Shown piece after piece: positions 11,862 through 22,700 of a DNA stretch of 64,000 nt. A program made the position numbers and the translations under genes. Source of the DNA: Elephas maximus indicus (lineage: Eukaryota; Chordata; Mammalia; Proboscidea; Elephantidae). Every line of letters starts with the position of its first letter. Position 1 is the stretch's first letter. Under the pieces are notes generated by a model. It did no database searches, was not told the DNA's origin, and worked only from the letters and a program-made list of their open reading frames with translations. The stretch lies in the NCBI RefSeq assembly GCF_024166365.1, contig NC_064838.1:76834001-76898000 (forward strand), in the 5' to 3' direction.

Positions 11862-12812
11862 ATGGTACTGGATGGGGAAAACAAGAGCTATGTGACCATA
11901 TTCATCCTTTTGGGTTTCTCTGAATACCCACAACTCCAGGTACCACTCTTTCTGGCATTCTTGACCACCTACACAGTCACTCTGGTGGGAAACCTGGGCA
12001 TAATAGTGGTCATAAGGATCAATCCTAAAGTCCACACACCTATCTACTTTTTCCTCAGCCATCTATCCTTTTTGGATATTTGTTATTCCAGTGTGTTTAC
12101 ACCCAAACTGCTAGAAATCTTGGTTGTTGAAGCCAGAAGTATCACTTTCAGAGGCTGCATGGTACAGTTTTTCTTTGGCTGCACATTTGTGATTACAGAA
12201 ATGTTCACGTTAGCGGTGATGGCCTATGACCGATTTGTGGCTGTTTGTAACCCCTTGCTCTACACAGTTGCTATGTCTCCTAAGCTCTGTGCCCTCCTGG
12301 TAACTGGGTCCTACACATGGGGTGGGATCTGTCCCCTGACACTCACATATTCTCCTGTGGAACTATCCTTCTGTGGCTCAAACATCATAAATCACTTTGG
12401 CTGTGAGTGCTCTGTCGTCCTATCTCTCTCCTGCTCTGACACTCACTTCAGCCAGATGGTCTGTTTAATCACTTCTACGTTCAATGAGACTAGTAACCTC
12501 GTGATTATCCTCACTTCCTACATTTTCATTGTTGTCACTATCATTAGGATGCCTTCTCCTGGTGGACTCCATAAAGCCTTCTCCACCTGTGCCTCCCACC
12601 TGACTGCCATCACCATCTTCCATGGGACCATCCTTCTGCTCTACTGTGTGCCCAACTCCAGAAGCTCCTGGCTCCTGGTCAAAGTGGCCACTGTGTTTTC
12701 CACAGTCATGATCCCCATGCTGAACCCCTTAATCTACAGTCTTAGAAACAAAGATGTGAAAGAGACAGTCAGGAAGTTAATCATCACCAAACAACTTTCT
12801 CATTCAATATAG
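11862..12812 (+). CDS. Olfactory receptor, OR5D-like, intact
   Basis: Complete single-exon odorant receptor of 316 aa, the only fully intact one in the window. ATG at 11862 in strong context (agaaccATGG); the N-terminus has an NKS glycosylation site. Seen in order: [12 protein letters not shown] in TM1, [14 protein letters not shown] in TM2 (usual LHTPMY slightly changed), TM3 [16 protein letters not shown] with intact DRF, conserved ECL2 cysteines ([14 protein letters not shown]), LTSYIFI in TM5, [19 protein letters not shown] in TM6, [15 protein letters not shown] in TM7 and a short basic tail. It acts as a Golf-coupled odorant receptor; its ligand cannot be inferred. TM3-ECL2 differs notably from the other copies ([19 protein letters not shown]), so its specificity probably diverged. 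It shares more with human OR5D genes than with OR5L. Confidence 0.95.
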   Translation: MVLDGENKSYVTIFILLGFSEYPQLQVPLFLAFLTTYTVTLVGNLGIIVVIRINPKVHTPIYFFLSHLSFLDICYSSVFTPKLLEILVVEARSITFRGCMVQFFFGCTFVITEMFTLAVMAYDRFVAVCNPLLYTVAMSPKLCALLVTGSYTWGGICPLTLTYSPVELSFCGSNIINHFGCECSVVLSLSCSDTHFSQMVCLITSTFNETSNLVIILTSYIFIVVTIIRMPSPGGLHKAFSTCASHLTAITIFHGTILLLYCVPNSRSSWLLVKVATVFSTVMIPMLNPLIYSLRNKDVKETVRKLIITKQLSHSI

Positions 12813-13617
12813 TTCATGTATATATGTCTTAAAGTTTTAAAAAATTTTTGTATATATAAATATGATGCTAATTCAATTGTGTTTTAAATAAATATATAAT
12901 TATGTTCTCAATTGATTTAATATTACATAGTCCACAGTTTACAATCCTCAGCAGGCCTTACAAGTTTCTCTGAGTTAATATTGAAATAATACATTTTGAT
13001 TCAGTTGTTGTCAAGTGGTGTCAAAAGACCATTGGACACTACAGTGAGTGGGGGAAGACGTCTATATATATAGACTCACTACTCATACTATGTTTGAAGT
13101 CATGCTTAAAAAAAGATCAGACTTATTAAAAAGAGCTGAAAACCTAGATCACAACAACTTTTTGGACCCGTACTCTGATCCTCAAAACCAACTCTTTTGA
13201 CTCACATAATCATATAAAGATAATTTTCTGGTTCCTCTTAATAAGTTTATTTTATTTTAGATAATGAGAATGAAGATAATATTGAGTTTTAATAATGTTC
13301 CTTGGAGCTACGTACATTGGAAGTCTGTCATTAAATACCCTTATTTAGGCTGATTGAGACCTCAAGTTGTTTTTCATAATTCTTCCTTTCTTTCCAAGTA
13401 CATTTCTGAAGAACAAGCTGACAAGAACAAGCACATTTGAAAATCGTTGGATACAGCATGATAATTATATGTTTAAACATTAATATTTGTATGTAGACAA
13501 AGGAATAATGCTAGTGTTTATAATAGGTGGAAAAATAAAGCATTACAAGATAGAGACAAATGGAAAAATAAACCATGTCAAAAGACCATGTGCTATCCAG
13601 TGGAGCTGGATAAATTG
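12813..13617. other. 3' flank of intact OR
   Basis: AT-rich; probably includes the OR 3' UTR ('aataaa' occurs at about 12888). A short TA run with symmetrical 'gtctatatatatagac' lies near 13060. No other feature seen. Confidence 0.35.
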
Positions 13618-13780
13618 ACCGTGACTGGAAAGTGGTTAAGCCTTTGGCTGCGAACCAAAAATTGGCAGTTTGAATCCAATAGCCACTCCTTGGAAACTCT
13701 ATGGGGCTGTTCTACTCTGTTCTATAGGGTTGCTATGAGTCAGAATCGACTAGATGACAACAGGCTTGGTTTCGGTTGGA
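13618..13780 (+). repeat. AfroSINE
   Basis: Plus-strand copy with 'agtggttaagcctttggctg', the B-box-like 'agtttgaatcc', 'ggaaactctatggggctgtt' and tail 'gctatgagtcagaatcgact'. Target-site duplications not clear. Confidence 0.9.
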
Positions 13781-14524
13781 CAACATAATGCAGCTGAATA
13801 TATAGACGTGGGACAGTTTAAGAGGATCTGCAGAAAAATGTAGATTTCATGGATTCAATAATAAAAGCCTAAGCTTAAGAGTTATTAACTGTATAAAGAG
13901 ATGATAGGAATTTGCTCTGCCAGTATTGCATAGAATACTTTAAAGGTGAAGTGTTTGGCTTGAACATGTGGCCGTAATCTAGCTGAGTAAAAGGGCTTAT
14001 ATAGTATAGTAGTAGAGGAATTGCTGAGAAATTCATCTTTGGAAAATATTTTTCCTACAGGCACAAACTTGTAGTAATAATCAGGGCCAGGGTCAGTTGT
14101 GGGAAAGCATAAAGGAGAATGGAGAAAATTATCTATGTACCTGAGACTAAAAGTACCTCTGAGAAACCCATTGGTATTTCTATTGTGCAGGTTTAGAGAG
14201 CACATGTTTTCTACACTGAATTTCCACTATATGCCCAATGTCAGTGGCTGTAAAGATTGAGTCTGATTTTCAAAATCCGTATAAGGTTTTAGATATCACA
14301 TAATTTACCCATAGTTCTAAAAACTAAAGAAGATGAACATCTATTAGGTGTCAGACTGTGTCTTATATTTTTTGTACTCATTACAAAAAAGTTACTTCCA
14401 TTCTGCCAATTTTAGTTTTAAATTATTAGCCATCTCATTTTACTGATGAGGAAATCAAGGCACAGAATAATTAAAAATTCTCCAGGATTATCAGAGTTAA
14501 TAAATAGCAACAACAAGAAAAATT

Positions 14525-14727
14525 GAAACCTATTACATTCCAGTCAAATCTGACTTATGACAAAGCTACGTTTTACAGAGTAGAACATCTCCAGAGGGTT
14601 TTCTTGGCTGTAACCTTTATAGAAGCAGATCACTTGGCTTTTCTTCATCAGCCCCTTTGTGTGGGTACGAACTACCAACCTTATGTTTAGTCGTTGGGTG
14701 CAAACTTTTTGTCCCACCCAGGGATCT
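14525..14727 (-). repeat. AfroSINE, divergent subtype
   Basis: Reverse copy with the 'ttggctgtaacctttatagaagcagatca' type insert shared with the SINEs at 38914 and 41231, followed by a degraded head. Old and diverged, no clear target-site duplication. Confidence 0.6.
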
Positions 14728-15099
14728 AATAAATACAAATGATGTGACTTTTTTAAAATAAATGTACTATCATTATCCTATTCTATCAAGCTAACTTATT
14801 TAGGTGATTGGCTATGCCCTGTCTCAAAAACAGTGAATACAACTTTAAAAAAAACAAAACAAAACTATTTCTCGCTATAAATAGTAGATTGTAAGGCAAT
14901 TATTTCCTTTTCTGAGGGAGTAACTTAGAAGCTAGTGATTAGAGAAAGAATAGAATTACCAATAAATTCTTCTGTGTCTAATTCACTACTTTTAACCGGA
15001 TTACAAAAATTATTACCAAAAACAACAAAATAACTATTGTCATCAACATCATGTTTTTTTAAATTTTATTTCAGTTCTTTTTTATGTACATTAGGTAGA

Positions 15100-15158
15100 A
15101 GATAACTATATATATATATTATATATATATTTTCTATACATATATATATATATAAGCT
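15100..15158. repeat. (TA)n microsatellite
   Basis: Two adjacent TA-rich runs forming a potential cruciform inside block A2. The copies at 1-2100 and 20111-20511 lack the expansion. Confidence 0.9.
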
Positions 15159-18100
15159 CTCTTCAAACTGTTAAAAGTATAAATAGGAAAGGAAAGCATT
15201 TATATTATAATAAAATGGTCTTTACTGGGTCACTGATATTTTGAATCCCAGAAAGCATGGTGGAATTATATCAGTGGACGGAAAGGGGTAAGAGATATGT
15301 CAGAATCCATGAGCAACAGAATTATACGGAGATTAGCAAATGGGTGATAAGGGATGTCCCAAGCATTTCTCGGCTTCAGTGAACAACCAGCCTCATAGAT
15401 ATAAAGGGTATAATGAGATTAATTTTTAAGAACACAACATTATTGAGAAGAATCTGTGAATATTGAGGGGAGGATGAGTTTCAGGGCTGTGTTGTCAGAT
15501 TTAGAAAGATACTGGAGTTCCCCTGTCCCTATCCTGGAGTTTAGGAGTAGGGGTCTTCTCTGAGTAGTAGGCACTCACTTGAATTCTGCCCGGTTGTAAC
15601 CTGCAGGAGTTCCTAATAATCCAAGTTTACTTAGATGTTGTCCAAATTTATGTGAGTAAAAATTTGAGCCCATCTAAACAGAAACGTATTGAGTAAGATT
15701 TGCAAAAAGCAGGAACTACAAAATAATTCCAGCCACTGAAATAGCTCTGAATACTGAAAATTGGACACTGTGTCTGATGTTCTTGTATTGGCATAAAGGA
15801 ATGTTATAGTGTCCTGTTTGAGACATGTCTCAAACTCATGTTCTTGGCAAAGCTTGAAATTTGATTAAGGATAGGAAATTGTATTTACTAAAATGGCTTA
15901 CTTATTAAAATTGTCATTTTTGTTTGCTAAAAAAAAAAAAATTTTTTTTTTTTTACTTGTACAAAGACATGAGTGATTTTTTATACTTACTTTGATAATT
16001 TTGCAAAACTGTCAATTTAGTCTCTCCCACGTGTCTGTCAGTTTGTCGTACTCAGGGGGCTGTGTGTTGCTGTGATTCTGAAAGCTATACCAGCAGGGTC
16101 ACCCATGAAGGACAGGTTTCAGCTGATCTTCCAGACTAAGACAGACTAGGAAGAAGGACCCGGCAGTCTACTTCTGAAAAGCATCAGCCAGTGAAAACCT
16201 TATGAATAGCAGCAAAACATTGTCTGATATAGAGCCAGAAGATGAGCTCCCCAGGTTGGAAGGCACTCAAAAGATGACTGGAGAAGAGCTACCTCCTCAA
16301 AGTGAGTCGACCTTAATGATCTGGATGGAGTAAAGCTTTTGGGACCTTCATTAGCTGATGTGGCAAGACTCAAAAGGAGAAGAAACAGCTGCAAATATCC
16401 ATTAATAATGAGAACCTGAAATGTAGGAAGTATGAATCTAGGAAAATTAGAAATCATCAAAAATGAAATGGAAGGCATAAACATCGATATCCTAGGCATT
16501 AGTGAGCTGAAATGAACTGGTATTGGTCATTCTGAATTGGACAGTCATATAGTCTACTATGCTGGGAATGACTATGATGGGAACTTGAAGAGGAATGGTG
16601 TTGCATTCATTGTCAAAAAGAACATTTGAAGATCTATCCTGAAGCACAACCCTGTCAGTGATAGGATAATATCCATACACCTACAAGGAAGACCAGTTAA
16701 TACGACTATTATTCAAATTAACACACCAACAACTAAGGCCAAAGATGAAGAAATAGAAGATTTTTATCAGCTGCTCCAGTCAGAAACTGATCTAACATGG
16801 AATCAGGATGCATTGATAATTACTGGTGATTGGGATGCAAAAGTTGGAAACAAAGAAGGATCAGTAGTTAGAAAATATGACCATAGTGATAGAAACAATG
16901 CTGGAGGTCGAATGGTAGAATTTTGCAAGACCAATAACTTCTTTACTGCAAATAACTTCTTTCACCAACATAAACAGCAACTATACACATGGACCTTGCC
17001 AGATAGAACACACAGGAATCAAACTGACTGCATCTGTGGAAAGAGATGATGGAAAAACTCAATATCATCAGTCAGAACAAGGCCAGGAGCCAACTGTGGA
17101 ACAGACTATCAATTGCTCATATGCAAGTTCAAGCTGAAACTGAAGAAAATCAGAGCAAGTCCACGGCAGACAAAATATGACCTTGAGTATATCCCACATG
17201 AATTTGGAGACCATCTCAAGAACAGATTTGCCCCATTGAACACTAGTGACCGAAGACCAGATGAGTTGTGAAGTAACATCAAGGACATCATCCACGAAGA
17301 AAGCAAGAGGTCACTGAAAAGACAGGAAAGAAAGAAAAGACCAAGATGGATGTCAGAAGAGACTCTGAAACTTGCTCATGAAAGTCAAGCAGCTAAAGCA
17401 AAAGAAAGAATTGATGAAGTAAAAGAACTGAACAGGAGATTTTAAGAGGCATCTCAAGAAGACAAAGTAAAGTATTTTAATGACATGTGCGAAGAGATGG
17501 AGATAGAAAACCAAAAGGGAAGAACATGTTCAGCTTTTCTCAAGCTGAAAGAATTGAAGAAAAAATTCAAGCCTTGAGTTGCAATAGTGAAGAATTCTCT
17601 GAGGAAAATATTAAATTATGCAGGAAGCATCCAAAGAAGGTGGAAGGAATATACACAGTCATTAAACCAAAAAGAATTAGTTGAGGTTCAACCATTTCAA
17701 AAGGCACCATATGATCAGGAACCGATGGTACTGAAGGAAGGAAGAAGTCCAAGCTGCTCTGAAGGCATTGGCAAAAAACAAGGCTCCAGGAATTGATGGA
17801 ATATCAATTGAGATGTTTCAACAAACAGATGCAGCACTGGAAGTGCTCACTCATCTATGCCAAGAAATATGGAAGACAGCTTCCTGGCCAACTGACTGGA
17901 AGAGATCCATATTTATGCCTATTACCAAGAAAGGTGATCCAACTGAATGTGAAAATTATAGAACAATATCATTAATATCACATGCAAGCAAACCTTTGCT
18001 GAAGATCATTCAAAAATGGCTGTAGCAGTATATTGATAGGGAACTGCCAGAAATTCAGGCTGGTTTCAAAAGAGGACGTGGAACCAGGGATACCATTGCT

Positions 18101-18916
18101 GATGTCAGATGGATCCTGGCTGAAAGCAGAGGATGCCAGAAGGATGTTTACCTCTATTTTACTGACTATGCAAAGACATTTGACTGTGTGGATCATAACA
18201 AATTATGGATAACATTGTGAAGAACTGGAAATCCAGAACACTTAATTGTGCTCATGAGGAACCTGTACATAGATCAAGAGGCAGTTGTTCCAACAGAACA
18301 AGGGGATACTGATTGGTTTAAAATCAGGAAAGGTGTGTACCAGGGTTGTATCCTATCACCATAAAAAAAACCTACTTTATATACTTAGTGAATAATCCGA
18401 GAAGTTGGACTATATGAAGAAGAACAGGGCATCAGGTTTGGAGGAGGTCTCATTAAAAACCTGCATTATGTAGATGACACAACCTTCCTTGCTGAACGTG
18501 AAGGGGACTTGAAGCACTTACTAATAAAAATCGAAGACCACAGCCTTCAGTGTGGATTAGAGCTCAACATAAAGAAAACAAAAATCCTCACAACTGGACC
18601 AATGCGCAACATCATGATAAATGGAGAAAAGATTGCAGTTGTCAAGGATTTCATTTTACTTGGATCCACAATCCAAACCCATGGAAGCAGCAGTCAAGAA
18701 ATCAAAGGCACATTGCGTAGGGTAAATCTGCTGTAAAGGACCTCTTTGAAGTGCTGAAAAGCACCAATGTCATCTTGAAGACTAACATGCACCTGATCCA
18801 AGCCATGGTGTTTTCAATCGCATCATTTGCATGTGAAAGCTGGACAGTGAATAAGGAAGACTGAAGAAGAATTGACACCTTTGAATTGTGGTTTTGGTGA
18901 AGAATATTGAATATAC

Positions 18917-19091
18917 CAAAAAAAACAAACCCAAAACCAAACCCAGTGCCGTTGAGTCGATTCCGACTCATAGCGAGTGTATAGGGTAGAGTAGAACTGC
19001 CCCATAGAGTTTCCAAGGAGCGCCTGGCGGATTTGAACTGCAGACTCTTTGGTTAGCGGCCGTAGCACTTAACCACTACGTCACCAGAGGT
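18917..19091 (-). repeat. AfroSINE nested in RTE
   Basis: Well preserved reverse copy (tail 'cagtgccgttgagtcgattc', head 'cttaaccactacgtcacc') interrupting the 3' part of the RTE ORF. The downstream junction is a perfect palindrome rather than a simple target-site duplication. Confidence 0.93.
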
Positions 19092-19151
19092 GTTCCTTCT
19101 TTTGGAAGCCCATGATGAAGTAATATATCATGGGCTTCCAAAAGAAGGAAC
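19092..19151. repeat. Perfect 25-bp inverted repeat, 10-nt loop
   Basis: Arms 19092-19116 and 19127-19151 are exact reverse complements (left arm begins 'gttccttcttttggaagc'), loop 19117-19126. The right arm is RTE-derived; the left arm is an extra inverted copy of it placed between the nested SINE and the RTE. Confidence 0.95.
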
Positions 19152-19464
19152 AAATCTGTGTTGGAAGAAGTACAGCAAGAATGCTCCTTAGAAGCAAGGA
19201 TGCCTAGGCTGCGTCTTACATACTCTGGACATGTCAGGAGGGATCAGTCCCTGCAGAAAGACATCATGCTTGACAAAGTCTAGGGTCAGCGGAAAGAGGA
19301 AGACCCTCAAAGAGGTGGATAGACATAGTGGCGGCAGCAATGAGCTCAAGCGTAACAATTGTGAGTATTGCGTAGAGCGTGGCAGTGTTTCGTTCTGTTG
19401 TGCATGGGATCCCTATGAGTCAGAACTGACTCGACGTCACCTAACAACAACTTCAATTTAGTCT

Positions 19465-19764
19465 ATACATTTTTTTTGTATTTTTTTCAAGGCATGTGTT
19501 ATTAAAAGAAACATTTGTTTTTATTTACCATTATTATTTGTTCGTGTATTTATGCATTAGTTTACACTTTCATATAGTTACTTACTACACAACTTTGGTA
19601 GCTAAAATTTTCAGTGCAGTGATTGACAAAAATAAGGACAGCCTGCAATATTACGTTTTCTGCGATTTCAAATATGTAAATATATACATTTACATGTTTT
19701 TTGGTATTAAAATCACATATTTTCATCAAACTGTAATTGTACCAATTACAGTTATTGGGTAGAT
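19465..19764. other. Short interval between RTE and L1
   Basis: AT-rich DNA with no recognisable homology to an OR exon, although its position after copy A2 is where one would be expected. Confidence 0.35.
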
Positions 19765-20046
19765 TCTTTTTAAAAATTTTTATTGGGTTTTAGGTGAAAA
19801 TTTACAGCACAAATTAATTTTTCATTCAAAAAATTTTACACAAATTGATTTGTGACATTGGTTGCAATATCCACAATGTATCATCACTTTCCCCCTTTCC
19901 CTTTCTACACAGGGTTCTCTGTGTCCATTCATCCAGTTTTCATGTCCCCTCCTGCCTTCTAGTCTTTGCTTTGGGCAGGTATTGCCCATTTGGTCTTGTA
20001 TACTTGATTGAACTATGAAGCACATTCCTGACAAGTGATATTGTGT

Positions 20047-20570
20047 GCACAGTGATTAAGATTGGTAATCAAAAGATTGGCAGTTCAAGTCCACCAGCTG
20101 TTCTTGGAAATTTAATTTTTTTATTAAGTAGGTGATAATTTTTTTTTTATAAGCCCTCTTCAAACTATTAAAAGTATAAATAAGAAAGGAAAGCATTTAT
20201 ATTATAATAAAATGCTCTTCACGGGGTAACTGATATTTTGAATCCCAGAGAGCATGGTGGAACGTTATCAGTGCATAGAAAGAGGTAGGAGATACATCAG
20301 AAATCATGAGCAACAAAATTATATGAAGATTAGCAAATGGGTGATGGGGGATGTCCCAAGCATTTCTGGGCTTCAGTGAACAACTAGCCTCATAGATATA
20401 AAGGGTATAATGAGATTAATTTTCAAAAGCCCAATATTATTGAGAAGTATCTATAAATATTGAGGGGGGTGGTGAGTTTCAGATTCAGAAAGATTCTGGA
20501 GTTCCCCTGTCTGTTCTACTCTGTCCTACAGGTTTGCTTTGAGTCATAATCCACTTGATGACTATGAGTT
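20047..20570 (+). repeat. AfroSINE split by a 400-bp insert
   Basis: The 5' half (20047-20110: 'attaagattggtaatcaaaa...cagttcaagtcc...ttcttggaaa') and 3' half (20512-20570: 'tgttctactctgtcc...gactatgagttt') are in order and in the same orientation. A segment of OR-flank origin lies between them. Confidence 0.75.
20111..20511 (+). repeat. Third copy of OR-flank segment, inside a SINE
   Basis: About 90% identical to roughly 15065-15520 of copy A2, by eye over the first 125 aligned bases. Shared landmarks: 'gcatttatattataataaaa', 'ggatgtcccaagcatttct', 'agatataaagggtataatga'. It is closer to A2 than to A1, so it was copied from A2 or its precursor after the A1/A2 split. Confidence 0.8.
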
Positions 20571-20580
20571 TTAATCTTTG

Positions 20581-20702
20581 GCTGCAACAATGGACTCAAG
20601 CATAACAATGATTGTAAAGATAGCATAGGACCCTGCAATGTTTCCTTCTGTTGTACATAGGGTCACTATGAGTTGGAACTGACTAGACAGCACCTAACAA
20701 CT
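20581..20702 (+). mobile_element. RTE LINE, 3' terminal fragment
   Basis: The last ~120 bp of RTE (gctgcaacaatggactcaag ... cagcacctaacaacta), inserted in the L1 3' UTR with a 7-bp repeat 'atctttg' at 20574-20580 and 20703-20709. Confidence 0.85.
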
Positions 20703-22486
20703 ATCTTTGACTGAAAGGTAAATTTCAGGAGTGGTTTCAGTCCTGAGTTAGCAAGGTGTCTGCAGGCTACAGTCTTGGAGGTTCCCCCACTCTATCAGAC
20801 CAGTAAGTCTGGTCTTTTGTGTGTGTCTTGGCGGGGGGGTTGAATTGTGTTCTATATTTTTCTCCTGCTCTCAGAGACCCTCTATTGTGATCGCTGTGAG
20901 AGCAGTAAGTTGTGGTAGCCAGGCATCATCTAGTTTTTCAGGGCTAGACTGGTGGAGGCTGTGGTTCATGCTTGGTTCATTAGTCCTTTCATCTAATACT
21001 GTCCTTGTGTCTTTGGCTTTCTTCATACTGTTTAGGCCAATAGATGTATATTAGATGACAAGTGGCCAGCTTTTAAGATCTCAGATGCTACTTCACCAAA
21101 GTAGGATGTAGAACATTTTATGAACTATGTTATGCCAATTGAGTTAGATGTCCCCTGTGATCATGGTCCCCAGCCCTCAGCCCCAGTAGCTTGGTGTTTA
21201 GATGTGTCTAGGAAGTTTCTATGACTTTGCTTAGGTCAAGTTGTGCAGACTTCCCTTGTATAGTGTGTTGCCTTTCTCTTCCCCAAAGTTAACCTGCCTA
21301 CTATTTAGTTAGTGATTTCCCAGCCCCACCCCTCCCCCATTCATAACCATCAAAGATTTTTTTTTGTCCTGTGTGTAAACCTTTTTTAAGTTTTTATAAC
21401 ATGGTCTCATAGAATATTTGTCCTTTCATGATTGACTCATTTCACTCCACATAATGCCTCCAGATTCATCCATAATGTGAGATGTTTCATTTATCATTTC
21501 ATAGTATTTCGTTTGTGTGTACATACCATAATTTGTATATCCATTCATCTGTCATGGACATTTAGGTTGTTTCCATCTTTTTGATATCGTGAATAACGCT
21601 GCAATAACATGGGTCTATTTGCATGTGTCTATTTGTGTGATGGCTCTTACTTCTCTAGGTTATATTCCTAAGAATGAGATTGCTGGATGGTATGGTATTT
21701 CTGTTTCTCGCTTTTCAAGGAGGTGCCATATTGTGTGTGTGTGTGTGTGTGTTTTTTTTTCTTCCTTCCATAGTGGTTGTACCATTTTATATTCCCACCA
21801 ACAATGCATAAGAGTTCCAATCTCTTTGAGAGCTCTCCAACATTTTTTTTTTCTTTGATTAGTGCCAGTAACGCTAGGGGTAGTGTTGATTTGCATTTCT
21901 CTAATGGCTAATAATTACGAGCATATCCTTATGTGTCTGTTGTTAGCTGCCTGAAGTTTTTTCTTTGGTGAAGTGTCTGTTTATACCCTTTGTCCATTTT
22001 TTTAATTGGACTATTTGCCTTTTTGGTGTTGAGGTATTGAAGTATTTTATACTTTTTTTTTCCCCTAGTCTGTAGGTTCTCTTTTTACTGTTTTGGTAAA
22101 GTATTTTAGAGAGCATAATTGTTTAATTTTTAGGAGCTCCCAGTTATCTAGTTTATCTTCTGGTGCATTGTACAATGTTGGTTATGGTTTGTATTGTATT
22201 TATGCCGTGTATAAGGGCCCCTAGCTTTGTCCCTGTTTTTTCTTCCATGATCTTTATTGTTTTAGGTCTTATATTTAGGTCTTTGATCCATTTTGGGTTA
22301 GTTTTTGCGTATGATGTGAGGTATGTGTCCTGTTTTATTTTTTTTACAGATGGACATCCAGTTTTGCCTGCACCATTTGATAAAAAGACTATTTTTCCCA
22401 ACTTAATGGACTTTGGTCCTTTGTCAAAGATCGGCAGACTGTAGGTGGATAAATTTATATCTGGGTGCTCAATTCTGTTCCACTGA

Positions 22487-22700
22487 CCTGAGCAAACACA
22501 AGGATTTACATGTTCAGTCAACAGTTCAATTCCACAGAACCAATTAAAAGAAGAATTTGTGCCGAAAGAAGTGAGATATAAACTTGAACAGATGAGACGA
22601 TTCAAATAGGACTTTGAATGTAATAGGAATAAACATAAAATGAAAACCTTTGTCAAAAAACCTAAATGTATAAACACTACTGGGGTTGTAGCTTACTAGC
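22487..22700 (+). pseudogene. Possible retrocopy fragment of an unidentified gene
   Basis: Directly after the L1 5' truncation a frame reads through about 40 codons rich in charged residues (…NQLKEEFVPKEVRYKLEQ, then MRRFK), one TAG, then a further ~30 codons (NRNKHKMKTFVKKPKC…INTTGVVAY) to a stop near 22697. Composition and continuity look protein-like rather than repeat-like, but I do not recognise the protein, and it could be chance. Confidence 0.3.

Larger units (their letters stand above)
13870..15960 (+). repeat. Duplicated OR-flank block, copy A2 (orphan)
   Basis: Second copy of the 1-2100 block, in the same orientation and roughly co-linear apart from inserted repeats. In copy 1 this block precedes an OR exon by about 1 kb. 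Here the next 1 kb is an RTE followed by DNA with no OR homology, so the gene part of this unit is missing. Confidence 0.7.
16024..19452 (+). mobile_element. RTE LINE, near full length
   Basis: About 3.25 kb of RTE plus a nested SINE. It begins with the family 5' end (tgtcagtttgtcgtactc) and ends 'gacgtcacctaacaacaac'. Flanked by a perfect 12-bp duplication 'tcaatttagtct' at 16012-16023 and 19453-19464. One interrupted ORF is visible: APE endonuclease region (GDWDAKVGN near 16830; HQHKQQLYTWT), then reverse transcriptase (APGIDGISIEMF near 17780; GDPTECENYRTISL near 17935; YVDD at 18467-18478, family norm YADD). Many stops and frameshifts: inactive. RTE elements of this group reached mammals by horizontal transfer according to published work; here it is an ordinary resident copy and the likely driver of AfroSINE spread. 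Confidence 0.95.
19765..22486 (-). mobile_element. L1 LINE, 3' part, with nested insertions
   Basis: Reverse-strand L1: 3' UTR from 19765 (aaatttttattgggttttagg), then the C-terminal third of ORF2, with recognisable translation from about 22480 to 22160 ([39 protein letters not shown]). It is 5'-truncated near 22486. The 3' UTR is interrupted at 20047-20570 and 20581-20702. A (GT)n run is at 21735-21752. Inactive. Confidence 0.9.

Noticed and set aside
22153-22677. 174-codon minus-strand frame
   Set aside because: Its larger part is L1 ORF2; the N-terminal part crosses the L1 truncation point into unrelated DNA, so it is a chance fusion.
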